A DNA stretch of 64,000 nt from Halorubrum laminariae. Its GTDB lineage: Archaea; Halobacteriota; Halobacteria; Halobacteriales; Haloferacaceae. This document shows, piece after piece, positions 25,526 through 35,371 of the stretch. The notes under the pieces are model-generated. The model was not told the origin of the DNA. It worked only from the letters and a program-made list of their open reading frames with translations, and ran no database searches. The DNA is taken from assembly GCF_024494655.1 (NCBI RefSeq), contig NZ_JANHDL010000002.1, forward strand, positions 310,001 to 374,000. Direction: 5' to 3'. Position numbers and translations under genes: made by a program. The stretch's first letter is position 1, and every line of letters starts with the position of its first letter.

Positions 25526-26689
25526 ATGGACGATCGGACGCGCGAGTATCTGAAGGGGCGGTTCGGCGACTACTACCGCCGCGCCTCGCCCGCGCTTCCC
25601 CCGGACGCGAACCTCCGCGAGTGGGGGCACATCCCGTGGACCCCTGGGTCGGGCACGACGATGGTTCGCCACCAATCGTTGTTCGACCTCGGCGACGTCG
25701 ACACCTTCTTCGCGGACAACGCGCCGCGACACGCGTACTTCTCGGCCGCGCGCTACGACGACCCGGGCGCGTCGACGATGTCGAAGAAGGGGTGGCGCTC
25801 TGCGGATTTGGTCTTCGATCTCGACGCCGACCACCTCCCCGGCGTCGATCCGGAGACCACCTCGTACCCCGAGATGCTGGCCGAGTGTAAGGACGCCCTC
25901 TGGCGGCTGCTCGATTTCTTGGAGAACGACTTCGCGTTCGACGATCTCACCGTCGTCTTCTCCGGGGGACGGGGGTACCACGTCCACGTCCGCGACGAGA
26001 GCGTCCGCGGTCTCGACAGCGAGGCGCGCCGCGAAATCGTCGACTACGTCCGCGCGATCGACCTCGACGCCGAGGGGCTGATCCGGACGGTCTCCGAGCG
26101 GGGCACGACGAAGCGCGTGCTCCGCACCGAGGGCGGGTGGGGCGCGCGCGTTCACGAGGCGCTCGTCGAGTACGCGGACGACCTCCGCGACATGGACGAG
26201 GACGCCGCCCGCGAGCGGTTGATGGAGTTGGAGGGGATCGGCGAGGGGCGCGCGGAGACGATCCTCGGCGCGTTCGAGCGCAACCCGACCGCGGTCCGCG
26301 AGGGCAACGTCGAAGCCGGCGGGCCCGGGGTGCGGCGGCTCGTCTCTGCGCTCGCCGCGCGCGTAGCCGCGACCGACACGGCCCCGATCGACGAGCCGGT
26401 CACGACGGACACGCGGCGGCTCATTCGGCTCCCGAGAACGCTCCACGGCGGCTCCGGGCTCGTCGTCACCCCGATCGACCGCGACGACCTCGACGACTTC
26501 GACCCGCTTCGAGACGCGGTTCCGGAGCGGTTCGTCGGCCGCGACATCCGGATCGAAAGCGACGCGGATCGGACGGTAGAACTAAACGGGGAGAGGGTGT
26601 TAGTGGAATCCGGTAGAAACACCGTGCCCGAGTTCGCGGGGATATTTCTGATGACCCGCGGCGAGGCGCGGAAATCCTCCGAACGATGA
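25526..26689 (+). CDS. priS: DNA primase small (catalytic) subunit
   Basis: PriS makes the RNA or DNA primers for archaeal replication with PriL. The ATG at 25526 gives [20 protein letters not shown] and 387 residues. The catalytic pair D98/D100 is in VFDLDAD, and [10 protein letters not shown] near residue 151 carries the nucleotide-binding His. The haloarchaeal form has a helical insert (about 210-270) that contains a helix-hairpin-helix-like stretch, [16 protein letters not shown]. The stop overlaps the ATG of the GINS gene, a coupling known across Euryarchaeota. PriL is not in this window. Confidence 0.96.
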   Translation: MDDRTREYLKGRFGDYYRRASPALPPDANLREWGHIPWTPGSGTTMVRHQSLFDLGDVDTFFADNAPRHAYFSAARYDDPGASTMSKKGWRSADLVFDLDADHLPGVDPETTSYPEMLAECKDALWRLLDFLENDFAFDDLTVVFSGGRGYHVHVRDESVRGLDSEARREIVDYVRAIDLDAEGLIRTVSERGTTKRVLRTEGGWGARVHEALVEYADDLRDMDEDAARERLMELEGIGEGRAETILGAFERNPTAVREGNVEAGGPGVRRLVSALAARVAATDTAPIDEPVTTDTRRLIRLPRTLHGGSGLVVTPIDRDDLDDFDPLRDAVPERFVGRDIRIESDADRTVELNGERVLVESGRNTVPEFAGIFLMTRGEARKSSER

Positions 26690-27825
26690 ATCTCGACGAA
26701 CTCAGGTCGGCGCAGGCCAAGGAACGCCGTAAGGACAGCCTCCAGCACCTGCGGGACTCGTTTTACGACGACGTGGCCGCGTACGTCGCTGACCTGCGCG
26801 CGGCCCGCGACCGGCGCGCAGCGCAGGTGGACAAGCCGTTCTCCGACGACGACGTGCGGCGCATGTCGGACGAGGTCGAGACCGCAGAGGAGGTCGCAGA
26901 GGCCCTGTACGAGCGCCGCGTCGGCAAGGTCGTCAAGCTCGCCTCCTTCGCCGCGGCCGACATGCCCGTCGAAGACGAGGGGATGACGACGGAGGAACGC
27001 GAGCTGTTCGACGACCTCGTCGACCGGATCGGCGAGAACAAGTCCCGCGTTCTCGACGTGCTCTCGGGTGAAACGCCGCCGTCCGGCTCGGATGAGTCCT
27101 CTCCCCTGTCCGAGCCGGACGCGAGGGCGTCGCCCGCGGCGTCAGAATCGACCGCCGAACCGGACGGGCTGACGCCCGGTTCGGCCGCAGCAGAGTCAGA
27201 CGCCGCCGTGTCAACATCTGATACGTCGGCAGCCGATGCTACCTCGACACCCGACGCTACTCCCCCACCCGATGCCGCGGATTCCGGCGCGCTCGCGGGA
27301 GCGATGGGGGGATCGGAGTCCGACGCGGCCGAGGACGTGTCGCTCGGAGACGCCGACGAAGCGTCTCCCGCAGGCGCTGGCAGTGCGGCCTCAGAGAGCG
27401 CTGGCGACGCGGTTCCCGACATCCCCAACGCGCCGGCCGCGGACCCGACAGACGCAGCTGACGGATCGACTGCGTCGGGGGAGGCGACCGCAGTGCCGCC
27501 GGAGCCCGCGCCGCCGGGTGCGCCGGGCGTGGAGGACGCGGAGCCGCGGGGCGACGCATCGGACGCAGCCGGCGACGCGGGTACCGACCCCGAGCAGCGC
27601 GGGGACGGCGGCGTCGCCCGCCACGCCGAGAACACCGAAAATCCCGATACGGCCGACCCGTCGGCGCGCGACGACCGCACCACGGTCAAGATCACCCGCG
27701 ACGTGGGCGCGATCCTCGGCGTCGATGACCGGGAGTACGAGCTCGCGAGCGAAGACGTGGTGACGCTGCCGGCGGAGAACGCGGATCCGCTCGTCCAGCG
27801 CGACGCCGCCGAGCGGCTGGACTGA
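26686..27825 (+). CDS. GINS complex protein (Gins51 type)
   Basis: GINS joins MCM and Cdc45/RecJ in the archaeal replicative helicase. The N-terminal helical A domain (about 1-125: [19 protein letters not shown], then [16 protein letters not shown]) and the small C-terminal B domain (about 330-379: [17 protein letters not shown]) match Gins51, in which the A domain comes first. About 190 residues of acidic Ser/Asp/Ala-rich linker separate them, making the protein roughly twice the usual archaeal size. Its ATG overlaps the priS stop, so primase and GINS are made together. Confidence 0.9.
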   Translation: MNLDELRSAQAKERRKDSLQHLRDSFYDDVAAYVADLRAARDRRAAQVDKPFSDDDVRRMSDEVETAEEVAEALYERRVGKVVKLASFAAADMPVEDEGMTTEERELFDDLVDRIGENKSRVLDVLSGETPPSGSDESSPLSEPDARASPAASESTAEPDGLTPGSAAAESDAAVSTSDTSAADATSTPDATPPPDAADSGALAGAMGGSESDAAEDVSLGDADEASPAGAGSAASESAGDAVPDIPNAPAADPTDAADGSTASGEATAVPPEPAPPGAPGVEDAEPRGDASDAAGDAGTDPEQRGDGGVARHAENTENPDTADPSARDDRTTVKITRDVGAILGVDDREYELASEDVVTLPAENADPLVQRDAAERLD

Positions 27826-27896
27826 CGGCGCGGGTCCGATTTTCCGCGAGACTCCGACCGACGGACACTAACACCGAGAGCGACTATGCTCCGGCG

Positions 27897-29192
27897 ATGG
27901 AGATCGAGTTTCTCGGCGGAGCCCGCGAGGTCGGTCGAAGCGCCGTCCTCGTCGACGACGCCCTCCTGCTCGATTACGGGCTGTTGACCGGCGAGCCTCC
28001 GCAGTATCCGATCCGCGATCCCGAACCCGACGCGGTCGTCGTCTCGCATGGCCACCTCGACCACGTCGGGGCCGTTCCGGCGCTGTTGAAGGGGTCGCGC
28101 CGGCCGACCGTACACTGGACGCCGCCGACCGCGGAACTCGCTCGGACCCTCGCACGCGACACGCTCAAGCTCCACGGAACCAGCCCGCTGTGTCCCTTTT
28201 CGCAGGAGCACGTCGCGCGCCTCGGCGAAGTCGAGGATCGACACGGGTACGCGGAGCCGTTCGAGGTGTGCGGCGGCCCCGCGGCCGGCGGCTACGAGGT
28301 GACGCTGTTCGACGCGGGTCACATCCCCGGCTCTGCACACGTGCTGGTGGACGACAGCGTGGGACGGAGTCCCACTGGCGATCGGACGAAGTCCGATAAC
28401 GGAGACACCCGGCTCCTGTACACCGGCGACTTCCACACCGACGACCAGCGGTTGGTGTCCGGAACGACCGCCCGGCCCGACGCCGACATCGTGATCTGTG
28501 AGGCCACGTACGCCGACGTGTGCCACGAGGACCGGCGCAGGGTCGAAGAGCGCTGGATCGAGCGCGTTCGGACGACCATGTGGGAGGGTGGGACGGTCGT
28601 CGCGCCCGCGTTCGCCATCGGCCGGACCCAAGAGATGCTGCTCGTCGCCGACGCCGCCGACCTGCATCCGTACGTCGACGGGATGGGCGTGGACGTGACG
28701 CGGATGCTTCGGCAGTACCCGACCTTCCTGCGCGATCCGGACGCGTTCGGTCGGGCGACGAGCGCGGCCCGGTTCGTGACGGGGCGAGACGGCCAGCGCG
28801 AGCGGATCGCCGGCGACAACGAGCTGATCGTCACCACGTCGGGGATGCTCGCCGGCGGCCCGGTCCGCTCGTACCTCCCCGCGATCCGGGCGAATCCGAC
28901 GAACGCGGTCACGCTGACCGGCTATCAGGTGGCGGGAACGCCCGGCCGCGAGCTACAGGACCACGGGCGAATGGAGATCGACGGGCGAGTCCGACCCGTG
29001 AGCGCGGCCGTCGAGTCGTACGACTTCTCCGCGCACGCGGACCGAGGCGGACTGGAGTCGTTCCTCGGCGACTACGCCGACGCGCGGGTGATGATTGTCC
29101 ACGGGGACCGATGCGAACCGTTCGCCGACGATCTGAAAAAAGCGGGATTCGACGCGATCGCACCCGAACTTGGGGAGCGAATCGACGCGTGA
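27897..29192 (+). CDS. Beta-CASP metallo-beta-lactamase RNase, aCPSF2-like
   Basis: The protein has 431 residues. The MBL zinc motif SHGHLDHVG is near residue 47, followed by DAGHIPGSA and YTGDF. The beta-CASP cap motifs are present: CEATYAD (motif A), SAHADRGG (motif B) and VHGD (motif C). Lacking N-terminal KH domains, it fits the aCPSF2 group, not the termination factor aCPSF1. Members are endo- or 5'-exoribonucleases. It follows GINS by 71 bases on the same strand and may share a transcript. A residue run between GSAHV and LLYTGD is an acidic insert. Confidence 0.85.
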   Translation: MEIEFLGGAREVGRSAVLVDDALLLDYGLLTGEPPQYPIRDPEPDAVVVSHGHLDHVGAVPALLKGSRRPTVHWTPPTAELARTLARDTLKLHGTSPLCPFSQEHVARLGEVEDRHGYAEPFEVCGGPAAGGYEVTLFDAGHIPGSAHVLVDDSVGRSPTGDRTKSDNGDTRLLYTGDFHTDDQRLVSGTTARPDADIVICEATYADVCHEDRRRVEERWIERVRTTMWEGGTVVAPAFAIGRTQEMLLVADAADLHPYVDGMGVDVTRMLRQYPTFLRDPDAFGRATSAARFVTGRDGQRERIAGDNELIVTTSGMLAGGPVRSYLPAIRANPTNAVTLTGYQVAGTPGRELQDHGRMEIDGRVRPVSAAVESYDFSAHADRGGLESFLGDYADARVMIVHGDRCEPFADDLKKAGFDAIAPELGERIDA

Positions 29193-29214
29193 AGCGGAGG
29201 CCGCAGCGGACGAG

Positions 29215-29472
29215 TCAGGCTCCGCCGTCGGTGTACGCCCAGCCGTCGAGCACGCGCTCCGCGGTCGCGTTCGCCTCCGCCGGGGTGGGACAGCAACCGT
29301 CGTCGACCTCGTCGGAAAGCGCTCCCGCGAGCGCGTAGACAGCAGCCCCGTCCGCGCGGTCGGCGACGCGCTCGAACGTCGGCCGGTAACCGGCGGCGGC
29401 GCGCTGTCCGATCTCGTCGAGCGAAGCGTCGATGGCGTATTCGAGCTGCCGGACCGCTTCCTCTGGTTCCAT
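29215..29472 (-). CDS. Short conserved-looking acidic protein
   Basis: The protein has 85 residues, mostly helical, with no membrane segment. The first helix (EPEEAVRQLEYAIDASLDEIG) is followed by an alanine-rich middle and a CCPTPAEANATAERVLDGW segment that carries an adjacent Cys pair. I do not recognise a family. It is convergent with the beta-CASP gene, with 22 bases between the stops. The acidic composition, codon use and clean ATG at 29472 support a real gene. A metal or redox role for the Cys pair is possible. Confidence 0.5.
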   Translation of the reverse strand: MEPEEAVRQLEYAIDASLDEIGQRAAAGYRPTFERVADRADGAAVYALAGALSDEVDDGCCPTPAEANATAERVLDGWAYTDGGA

Positions 29473-29552
29473 ATCCGTCCCTCCGCGTCCGACTCACTTA
29501 AAGGTACTCTGATTCGGAATCGAGTTAATAGCGGTGGAGATTCGACGGTGTT

Positions 29553-29612
29553 CACCCGATGGTTCTGTTCGTGACCACCCAATGGCGCTGTTCGACCCGA
29601 TGGCGCTGTTCG
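29553..29612 (+). repeat. Three imperfect direct repeats upstream of the IMPase gene
   Basis: Copies of the form CACCCGATGGCGCTGTTCG begin at 29553, 29576 and about 29594, with one to three mismatches. They lie 40-100 bases before the ATG at 29654, in the expected 5' region. Confidence 0.5.
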
Positions 29613-29653
29613 TGATCGACGCGCATACGCGTCGCGAGCGCGGAGGACGCGGC

Positions 29654-30472
29654 ATGAGTGATACGGACGACGACACGGTCGACGCAGCCGAGCGCGCCGC
29701 CGTCGCGGAGCGCGCGGCCCGGGCCGGCGCGCGGGTCGCACACGACAGGTTCCGGAGCGACATCGCGGTCGAGACGAAAGGCCAGATTGACGTGGTGACC
29801 GAGGCCGACCGCGCGGCCCAGCGAACCGTGATCGCGGAGATTCGAGAGTCATTCCCCGACGACGCGATCGTCGGCGAGGAGGAGGACGAGCGGAAGACCG
29901 TTCCCGACGAGGGTACAGCGTGGGTGATCGACCCGATCGACGGCACGAGCAACTACGTCAGAGACATTCGCGTGTGGGGGACGGCGGTCGCGGCGGTCGT
30001 CGACGGCGAGCCCGTCGCGGCCGCGGTCGTCGCGCCCGCGCTCGGCGACGCCTACACCGCCGACGCCGACGGCGCGTACCGCAACGGCAAGCCCATCGTG
30101 GTCAGCGACGTGAGTGACGTGCGTCGGAGCACCGTCGCTCCGACGCTCTGGTGGGACCTCGACGCCCGCGACGAGTACGCGGCGGCCTGCGAGGCGATTG
30201 TTCACCGATTCGGCGACATGCGACGGCTCGGCTCGGCACAGGTCACGCTCTCGACGGTCGCCGCCGGCGGGCTCGAAGGGACCGTCTCGAACCTGCGCGC
30301 GAACCCGTGGGACTCCGTCGCGGGCGTGTTCATCGTTCGGCAGGCTGGCGGCCGCGCCACGGATCTCGCGGGCGACCGCTGGCGACACGACTCGACCGGA
30401 CTCGTCGTCTCGAACGGCTGCCTCCACGACGAACTACTCGCGGCCGCGAGAGCGATCGGCGAGTCGACGTGA
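29654..30472 (+). CDS. Inositol-monophosphatase/FBPase family phosphatase
   Basis: This 272-residue Mg-dependent phosphatase has the two family motifs: WVIDPIDGTSNYVR near residue 95 (normally WxIDPIDGTxNFxH) and NPWDSVAGVFIVRQAGG near residue 217, together with the GEEE segment (about 75-78) that supplies metal ligands. Substrates in archaea include inositol monophosphate and fructose 1,6-bisphosphate. The ATG at 29654 gives MSDTDDD; an upstream in-frame extension runs through the direct repeats and is not credible. It is convergent with the lipoprotein gene at 30534. Confidence 0.88.
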   Translation: MSDTDDDTVDAAERAAVAERAARAGARVAHDRFRSDIAVETKGQIDVVTEADRAAQRTVIAEIRESFPDDAIVGEEEDERKTVPDEGTAWVIDPIDGTSNYVRDIRVWGTAVAAVVDGEPVAAAVVAPALGDAYTADADGAYRNGKPIVVSDVSDVRRSTVAPTLWWDLDARDEYAAACEAIVHRFGDMRRLGSAQVTLSTVAAGGLEGTVSNLRANPWDSVAGVFIVRQAGGRATDLAGDRWRHDSTGLVVSNGCLHDELLAAARAIGEST

Positions 30473-30533
30473 CCTTGTCGGGGCCACGTCGTCGATATCG
30501 GATTCGTCAGAGGTTGGATTCGTCGGAGGTCGG

Positions 30534-31802
30534 TCAGCCAACGTAGTCGAACGCGACGGCGAGGTCGTCGCCGCCCCAGAAGACGAACCGGTAGCGACCG
30601 GCCGCAAGATCGGGACAGACACGGAGAACGTCTGCGTGCGGCCCCCCCTCGATCAGTCCCGATTCCGTCATCTCGAACTCCCACGTGAGCGACTCGCCCG
30701 GATCGACGCCGATCGCCTCGTCTGTGTATCCGAATGGCCCCTCGCCGTCGGTACCGCGGATCTCCGTCCAGCCGGCCTCCGTCCGGAGTTCGAGGTTGTA
30801 CTTGCCCTGATTGCCGATGTGAGCCGGCCGATCGGAGACGTTCGTCAGCTCGATCCGGAAGGGGTCGCCGCGAGCGAGTGGGCCGGCAACGGGGGCGGTA
30901 TCGCCGCCGGTTCCGTCCTCGTCTTCCATTTCATCGCCAGCGCTGTCACTTCTCTCGTCGTCGGGACTCACGATCCGGAGCGCGAGCGGCCCCGCGTCAT
31001 CGTCGTCGTCGGAGCCAGCGTCGTCGGCGTCGGATCCGTCGTCGCCGTCGCCACCCACTCCGCCACCGCCGCCCCAGTTGACCGCGCCCTCGTACACCTG
31101 CGGATGTCGCTCGAACCCCTCGGTCTCGCAGTCGAATGAGGCGGGGATCGCGGTCGGCTCGCCGTCGGGACGGACGACGCCGGGCAGCACATCGGGGTCG
31201 ACCACGCCGTCGTCGCAGACTGTTCCCGTCTCACCCCAGCCGTCAGTGACCTGTAGCCGCACCGACACCGGGCGGGGATCGGACTCGATCCGCACCATCG
31301 CGGCGGGATAGGTGATCGCCTGTCCGCACCCCTCGTCGACTGCCGCGGTGTCTTCGACTCGGACGCTCGCGGTCAGCGTCCCGTCCTCGATGGTGATGTC
31401 CTCAAACGACAGCGCGGAGTGACACGTCGTCGGTCCGACCGACTCGACGTACACGACGACGGCGCGCTCGAAGTCGGTCTCCGAGACGAACGTGCGCGTC
31501 TCCTCGGACGCGTCGTCGAGCAGCCAAGTCGCGTCTTCCTCCGCCGCGATGCGCGTGCAGAATCCCCGCCGCGACCGACGGTCCCACGCCGGCCCGGACA
31601 GCGGCGACTCGACCTGCAGCACGGTCCGTTCGGTCGGGGCGTCCGCGTCGCCGTCAGTTCCGTCGTCTCCGTCGCCACCGTCGGTTCCGTCACCGTCGCT
31701 GCCGGGTCCATCGCTACCGTCTCCGCCCGTACAGCCGGCGAGCGCGCCGACACTTCCCGCGACGACGCTGCGGATCGCCAGTCGACGCGTGATCTCGGTC
31801 AT
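30534..31802 (-). CDS. Tat-type lipoprotein of unknown function
   Basis: The protein has 422 residues. The N-terminus MTEITRRLAIRSVVAGSVG has a twin-arginine pair at 6-7 and a lipobox LAGC with Cys24, so it is probably exported folded and lipid-anchored. A Gly/Asp-rich spacer (25-55) follows. The middle domain (about 60-220) contains five or more Cys, likely disulfides. After a second acidic spacer (about 255-330), the last 95 residues form an immunoglobulin-like beta domain (RIELTNVSDRPAHIG, ending YRFVFWGGDDLAVAFDY) typical of haloarchaeal surface proteins. There are no obvious partners nearby. Confidence 0.7.
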   Translation of the reverse strand: MTEITRRLAIRSVVAGSVGALAGCTGGDGSDGPGSDGDGTDGGDGDDGTDGDADAPTERTVLQVESPLSGPAWDRRSRRGFCTRIAAEEDATWLLDDASEETRTFVSETDFERAVVVYVESVGPTTCHSALSFEDITIEDGTLTASVRVEDTAAVDEGCGQAITYPAAMVRIESDPRPVSVRLQVTDGWGETGTVCDDGVVDPDVLPGVVRPDGEPTAIPASFDCETEGFERHPQVYEGAVNWGGGGGVGGDGDDGSDADDAGSDDDDDAGPLALRIVSPDDERSDSAGDEMEDEDGTGGDTAPVAGPLARGDPFRIELTNVSDRPAHIGNQGKYNLELRTEAGWTEIRGTDGEGPFGYTDEAIGVDPGESLTWEFEMTESGLIEGGPHADVLRVCPDLAAGRYRFVFWGGDDLAVAFDYVG

Positions 31803-32115
31803 ACCTCTTCTACGGCGGGAGCAGATAAGTGTCTCGTGTACGGACAACCGACTGTTTGTGTTATCCCGCTCTCCGTGCCACTCGGGATCTTCGCTGGGGA
31901 ATGGCCGAACCAGTTGCCCACGACCGGAGCGGCCGAGATCGACGTCGGTTCGGAACAATAACGAGAATCTGAGAAAAAGGATGAGAATAGTCGATAAACG
32001 ATTAAACGCATTCTGCGTGCGTTGTAAAACGTCCCGCGACCGCCGAGAAATGAGGTGAAAATCCCCGAACCCTCTCCCGGCTATATGTGGGTCCCCGTCG
32101 TAGGCAGAAGTGAGC
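31803..32115. other. Intergenic region without a recognised gene
   Basis: These 313 bases separate divergent genes. They include an A+T-richer part at about 31955-32060 and a CTATATG element near 32080 that may be the TATA box of the small gene at 32116. No credible coding frame or hairpin was seen. Confidence 0.5.
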
Positions 32116-32337
32116 ATGTCAACCCCCGCTTCCACTCGCCTCGTCTCCGGTCGGCACGTCGCCGACCTGATGACCGGCACGGTGAAGGCGGTCGCCTTCT
32201 GGGCGGCCATCGCCATCCCGCTCGCGTACCCCGTGTTGCTGTACGAAGGGCTCGACGGAACGACCGGACTGTGGTTCGTCGGTTTACTGATCGCCAACGT
32301 CGCCGCGCTCGCGCTCGGTCACGACCACAAACGCTGA
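32116..32337 (+). CDS. Small two-helix membrane protein
   Basis: The protein has 73 residues from the ATG at 32116; a GTG two codons earlier is also possible. After a polar start (STPASTRLVSGRHVADLMTG) come two hydrophobic helices (about 25-43 and 49-66) and a short basic tail GHDHKR. I do not recognise a family. A CTATATG element about 35 bases upstream supports transcription from this point. The next gene lies about 190 bases downstream on the same strand. Confidence 0.55.
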   Translation: MSTPASTRLVSGRHVADLMTGTVKAVAFWAAIAIPLAYPVLLYEGLDGTTGLWFVGLLIANVAALALGHDHKR

Positions 32338-32523
32338 CTGTCACAAACGCTGACCGTCACGATCACGGGCGTTGATCGGCCGACTGCACGCGGCCGGCAT
32401 CGCGCGGTGCGTCCCGCCGACATCTCCCCGGCGGCCACCGGATCCACGCCCTCCACAGCCGTCGACCGCCCGCGCGCCGGCCCGTCTCGAAGCGCTTACC
32501 CGCGATCCGACCCGACTGCGCGT

Positions 32524-34182
32524 ATGACCGACGAGACGCACGTCGAGTGGCGCGACTGGGGCCCCGAGGCGTTCGCCGAGGCAGACGATCGGAACTGTCC
32601 GGTGCTGCTGTCGCTGTCCGCGACGTGGTGCGAGGGCTGTCACGAGATGGATGCGGTCACGTACGCCGAGCCGCGGATCGCCGCCAACGTCAACGAGGGG
32701 TTCGTCCCGATCCGCGTAGACGTCGACCGCCACCCGCGGGTGCGCGAGCGGTACAACATGGGCGGGTTCCCGACGACCGCCTTCCTCACGCCCGAGGGCG
32801 AACTTCTCACCGGTGCCGGCTACCTCGACGTGGACGGGATGCGGCAGGTACTCGAATCTGTCCGACAGATGTGGACCGAGAAGGGCCGCGAGGCCGGCCG
32901 CGTCCCGCGCGCGCTCGACGCCGACCTGCCGCCCCGCGGCGAGCTGACCGACGCCGTCGAGAGTCACCTCGCCGGACAACTGGAGGTGAAGTACGACGAG
33001 GAGTACGCCGGCTGGGGGACGGACGCGAAGTTCCCGCTCCCTCGGACCGTCGAATTCGCCCTGAAGCGCGACCGGGACCGCGCGCTCCGCACGCTCGACG
33101 CGGTCCGTGATCACCTCGCCGACGAGGTCGACGGCGGCTTCTTCCGATTCGCGGGGACCCGCGACTGGGGCGACGTGGCCTACGAGAAGCCCCTCGACAC
33201 GAACGCCGCGGTCACCCGCGCATTCGCGAACGCCTACCTCTACACCGGCGACGAGGCGTACCTCGACCCCGCGCTCGACGCCGTCGGCTTCCTCACCGAC
33301 GACCTCTGGACCGGCTACGGCGTCGGCGGGAGCCTCGGCCCCGGGCTCGGCCGCGCCTACTACGCCGCGTCCGCCGAGGACCGCGCCGATCTCGACGCAC
33401 CGCGACGCGACTTCACCGTCTTCGCCGGCGGGAACGCGCTGGCGGCCGACGCGCTGCTCACCGTCGCCGCCTACACCGACGACGACCGCGCCCGCGAGTA
33501 CGCGAGCCGGATCCTCGACGGACTCGAACGCGACCTGATCGACGCCGACACCGGAAAGGTGACCCGCTACCGCGGCAGCGACGCAGTCGGGGAGTCTGAC
33601 CTCCTCGACGACGCCGCTCACGTCGTGAGCGCGTACGCCCGCGCGGCGGGCGTGCTCGGTGAGGGAGTGGCCGTCGCCCGAACCGTGGCGGACCGTGCGA
33701 TAGAGCGACTGCACGTCGACGGCTCGTTCGTCGACGGCCCCCGATCAGGAGCTGGTCTGCTCGACCGTCCGTTCCGGCCGCTCGACGGGAATGTGGAGAT
33801 GGCGACCGCGCTGCTCGATTTAGCGGCGCTGACCGGCGAGGATCGGTACCGGGCGGTCGCTCTGGAGACCGCCGAGTCGTTCGCGGGTGCGACCGAGCGG
33901 CTCGGCGTCCAAGTCGCCGGGTACGGCAGCCTCGTCGGCCGACTCCTGCGCGGGACGACGGCAATCGCCGTCGGCGACGAGCCGGGAAGCGACTTGCACC
34001 GCGCCGCGTGGCGCGTCGCGGACCACGAGAAGGTCGTCGCGCCGAACGCCAATCTACCGGGCGCACCAACTCCCGAGACGGTTCCGGAGGGAGCGGCGGT
34101 GGTCATCGCCGGCGACGCCGTCTCGGACCCCGCAGACTCGCCCGACGCGCTGCTGGAGCGGGTAGCGACGCTCGCTGAGTAG
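32524..34182 (+). CDS. Thioredoxin-domain protein of the YyaL/DUF255 type
   Basis: The protein has 552 residues. Residues 1-110 form a thioredoxin fold with ATWCEGCHEMD near residue 36 (CxxC) and a GGFPTTAFL cis-Pro segment near residue 80. The rest is an alpha/alpha toroid of the kind found in N-acylglucosamine epimerases, with helices such as EYASRILDGLERDLID. Full-length YyaL proteins have about 700 residues; this haloarchaeal form is shorter. The biochemical role of the family is not known. The ATG at 32524 is supported by the family-like start HVEWRDWGPEAFAEA. Confidence 0.82.
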   Translation: MTDETHVEWRDWGPEAFAEADDRNCPVLLSLSATWCEGCHEMDAVTYAEPRIAANVNEGFVPIRVDVDRHPRVRERYNMGGFPTTAFLTPEGELLTGAGYLDVDGMRQVLESVRQMWTEKGREAGRVPRALDADLPPRGELTDAVESHLAGQLEVKYDEEYAGWGTDAKFPLPRTVEFALKRDRDRALRTLDAVRDHLADEVDGGFFRFAGTRDWGDVAYEKPLDTNAAVTRAFANAYLYTGDEAYLDPALDAVGFLTDDLWTGYGVGGSLGPGLGRAYYAASAEDRADLDAPRRDFTVFAGGNALAADALLTVAAYTDDDRAREYASRILDGLERDLIDADTGKVTRYRGSDAVGESDLLDDAAHVVSAYARAAGVLGEGVAVARTVADRAIERLHVDGSFVDGPRSGAGLLDRPFRPLDGNVEMATALLDLAALTGEDRYRAVALETAESFAGATERLGVQVAGYGSLVGRLLRGTTAIAVGDEPGSDLHRAAWRVADHEKVVAPNANLPGAPTPETVPEGAAVVIAGDAVSDPADSPDALLERVATLAE

Positions 34183-34236
34183 GTCCTCCAGTCTGTGGCG
34201 CGAGAGACGCCTGCGCGACATCCCTGCGTGATATCC

Positions 34237-35166
34237 CTACGCGGCGTCCACTTCGTTGCGGAGGTTGCCCATGCGAACCTCGCGTTCGGCGTGGGCGTTG
34301 TGCTGGTGGATCGACTCGTCGTTCGACTGTTTCATGTGGATGACGGCGTCGTCCGAGAGGTGATCGAACTCCGTGACGGTCCCCTCAGCCAGCGCGCGGA
34401 CACAGTCCTCAACGAACTTCGCGTCGGCGTGGGCTGCATAGGTCATGTGGTCTTCGTCGGGGCGCTTCGCCATGTTGTAGATGCGCGCGCTCATCGCGTC
34501 GCGGGCGACGTCGATCACGTCTCGGAGGTCGATTTCGGGGTGGCCGTCGGTCGTGATCGTTAGCGTCGCGTGGCCGCGCTGAGAGTGGCCCGGCTGCGGG
34601 ACGGCCTCTAGGAACTCCTCTGTCGTCTCCTCGTCGACGCCAAGTTCGGCGAGTTTCTCTCTCGCACGCGACTCGCTCATCCCCTGTGAGCACGGACAGA
34701 CGGTCATACCCGTGACCTCCGCACCGATCTCCTCGCGGGTCCCCTCCTCGGTCGCGGTGGCGCTGGCGACGATCTTCGCCGTGCTCTGCGTCTCGATACC
34801 GGACGCGGGCGTGTCCTCGCGGGTGACGAGCTCCGCCGACATCGACACCTCGGCGGTGGTGGTGTAGTCGTGTTTCTCCAAGAGTCGCTCGGCGGCGTCG
34901 CCGCAGACCTCCTCGACGCGATACGCTTCCTCGCGGGTTATCTCCTCCAATATCTCATCGATGGTCGCGAGGTTCCGGGACATGTCGATCCCCTTGCGGC
35001 CGCTCGGGAGGTCGACGAACACCTCGAACTCGGCCATGAGGACGATCGGCCGATCGCCGTTCCGCGAGATCTTGACGAGCTTCTCGACGCCGGTGACGCC
35101 GACCTGCGAGAGCCCGACGGTCACGTCGGGTGCCGACGCCTGTACGTCCGGCAGCTGATGACTCAT
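34237..35166 (-). CDS. mptA: GTP cyclohydrolase MptA (type IB/IV)
   Basis: MptA opens GTP to a 7,8-dihydroneopterin cyclic phosphate in archaeal pterin synthesis; in haloarchaea it supplies tetrahydrofolate and queuosine/archaeosine precursors. It is a 309-residue member of the Fe(II)/Zn-dependent FolE2-like family. Motifs include [11 protein letters not shown] near residue 21, the Cys-containing [12 protein letters not shown] segment near residue 155, [10 protein letters not shown] near residue 190 and [16 protein letters not shown] near residue 240. The start is the ATG at 35166 (MSHQLPDVQ). It is divergent from the L21e-Rpo4 pair. Confidence 0.94.
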   Translation of the reverse strand: MSHQLPDVQASAPDVTVGLSQVGVTGVEKLVKISRNGDRPIVLMAEFEVFVDLPSGRKGIDMSRNLATIDEILEEITREEAYRVEEVCGDAAERLLEKHDYTTTAEVSMSAELVTREDTPASGIETQSTAKIVASATATEEGTREEIGAEVTGMTVCPCSQGMSESRAREKLAELGVDEETTEEFLEAVPQPGHSQRGHATLTITTDGHPEIDLRDVIDVARDAMSARIYNMAKRPDEDHMTYAAHADAKFVEDCVRALAEGTVTEFDHLSDDAVIHMKQSNDESIHQHNAHAEREVRMGNLRNEVDAA

Positions 35167-35336
35167 TACGTTCCCGGTAGGGAAGTCACGGGATTAGCCC
35201 TTTCGAAAGGGGGGGCTCCGATCGGGTGTTCTCGGCATCGGTGGCCGGATTTTCGAGTGCGGCCGCGAAACGACGAAGCCGCGATCGCGCGGTCACGGTG
35301 TGCGATCGGCTCCCGGTCTCGGACCGTAACGCACCA

Positions 35337-35343
35337 TTTATAA
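35337..35343 (+). promoter_or_regulatory. TATA box of rpl21e-rpo4
   Basis: TTTATAA lies 29-35 bases before the ATG at 35372, predicting a leaderless or nearly leaderless transcript covering both genes. Confidence 0.6.
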
Positions 35344-35371
35344 CCGCGGCAGCGGAAGAGTGCGCAAGACC

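Noticed and set aside
26763..28667. 634-codon open frame on the minus strand
   Set aside because: It is a mirror of the GINS linker and the beta-CASP gene. The Ser/Ala-rich part is the reverse reading of the acidic linker.
34183..34236. Short direct repeats of the form CATCCCTGCG / TATCCCTACG after the thioredoxin-domain gene
   Set aside because: Two copies of about 10 matching bases in a 54-base gap are within chance at this composition.
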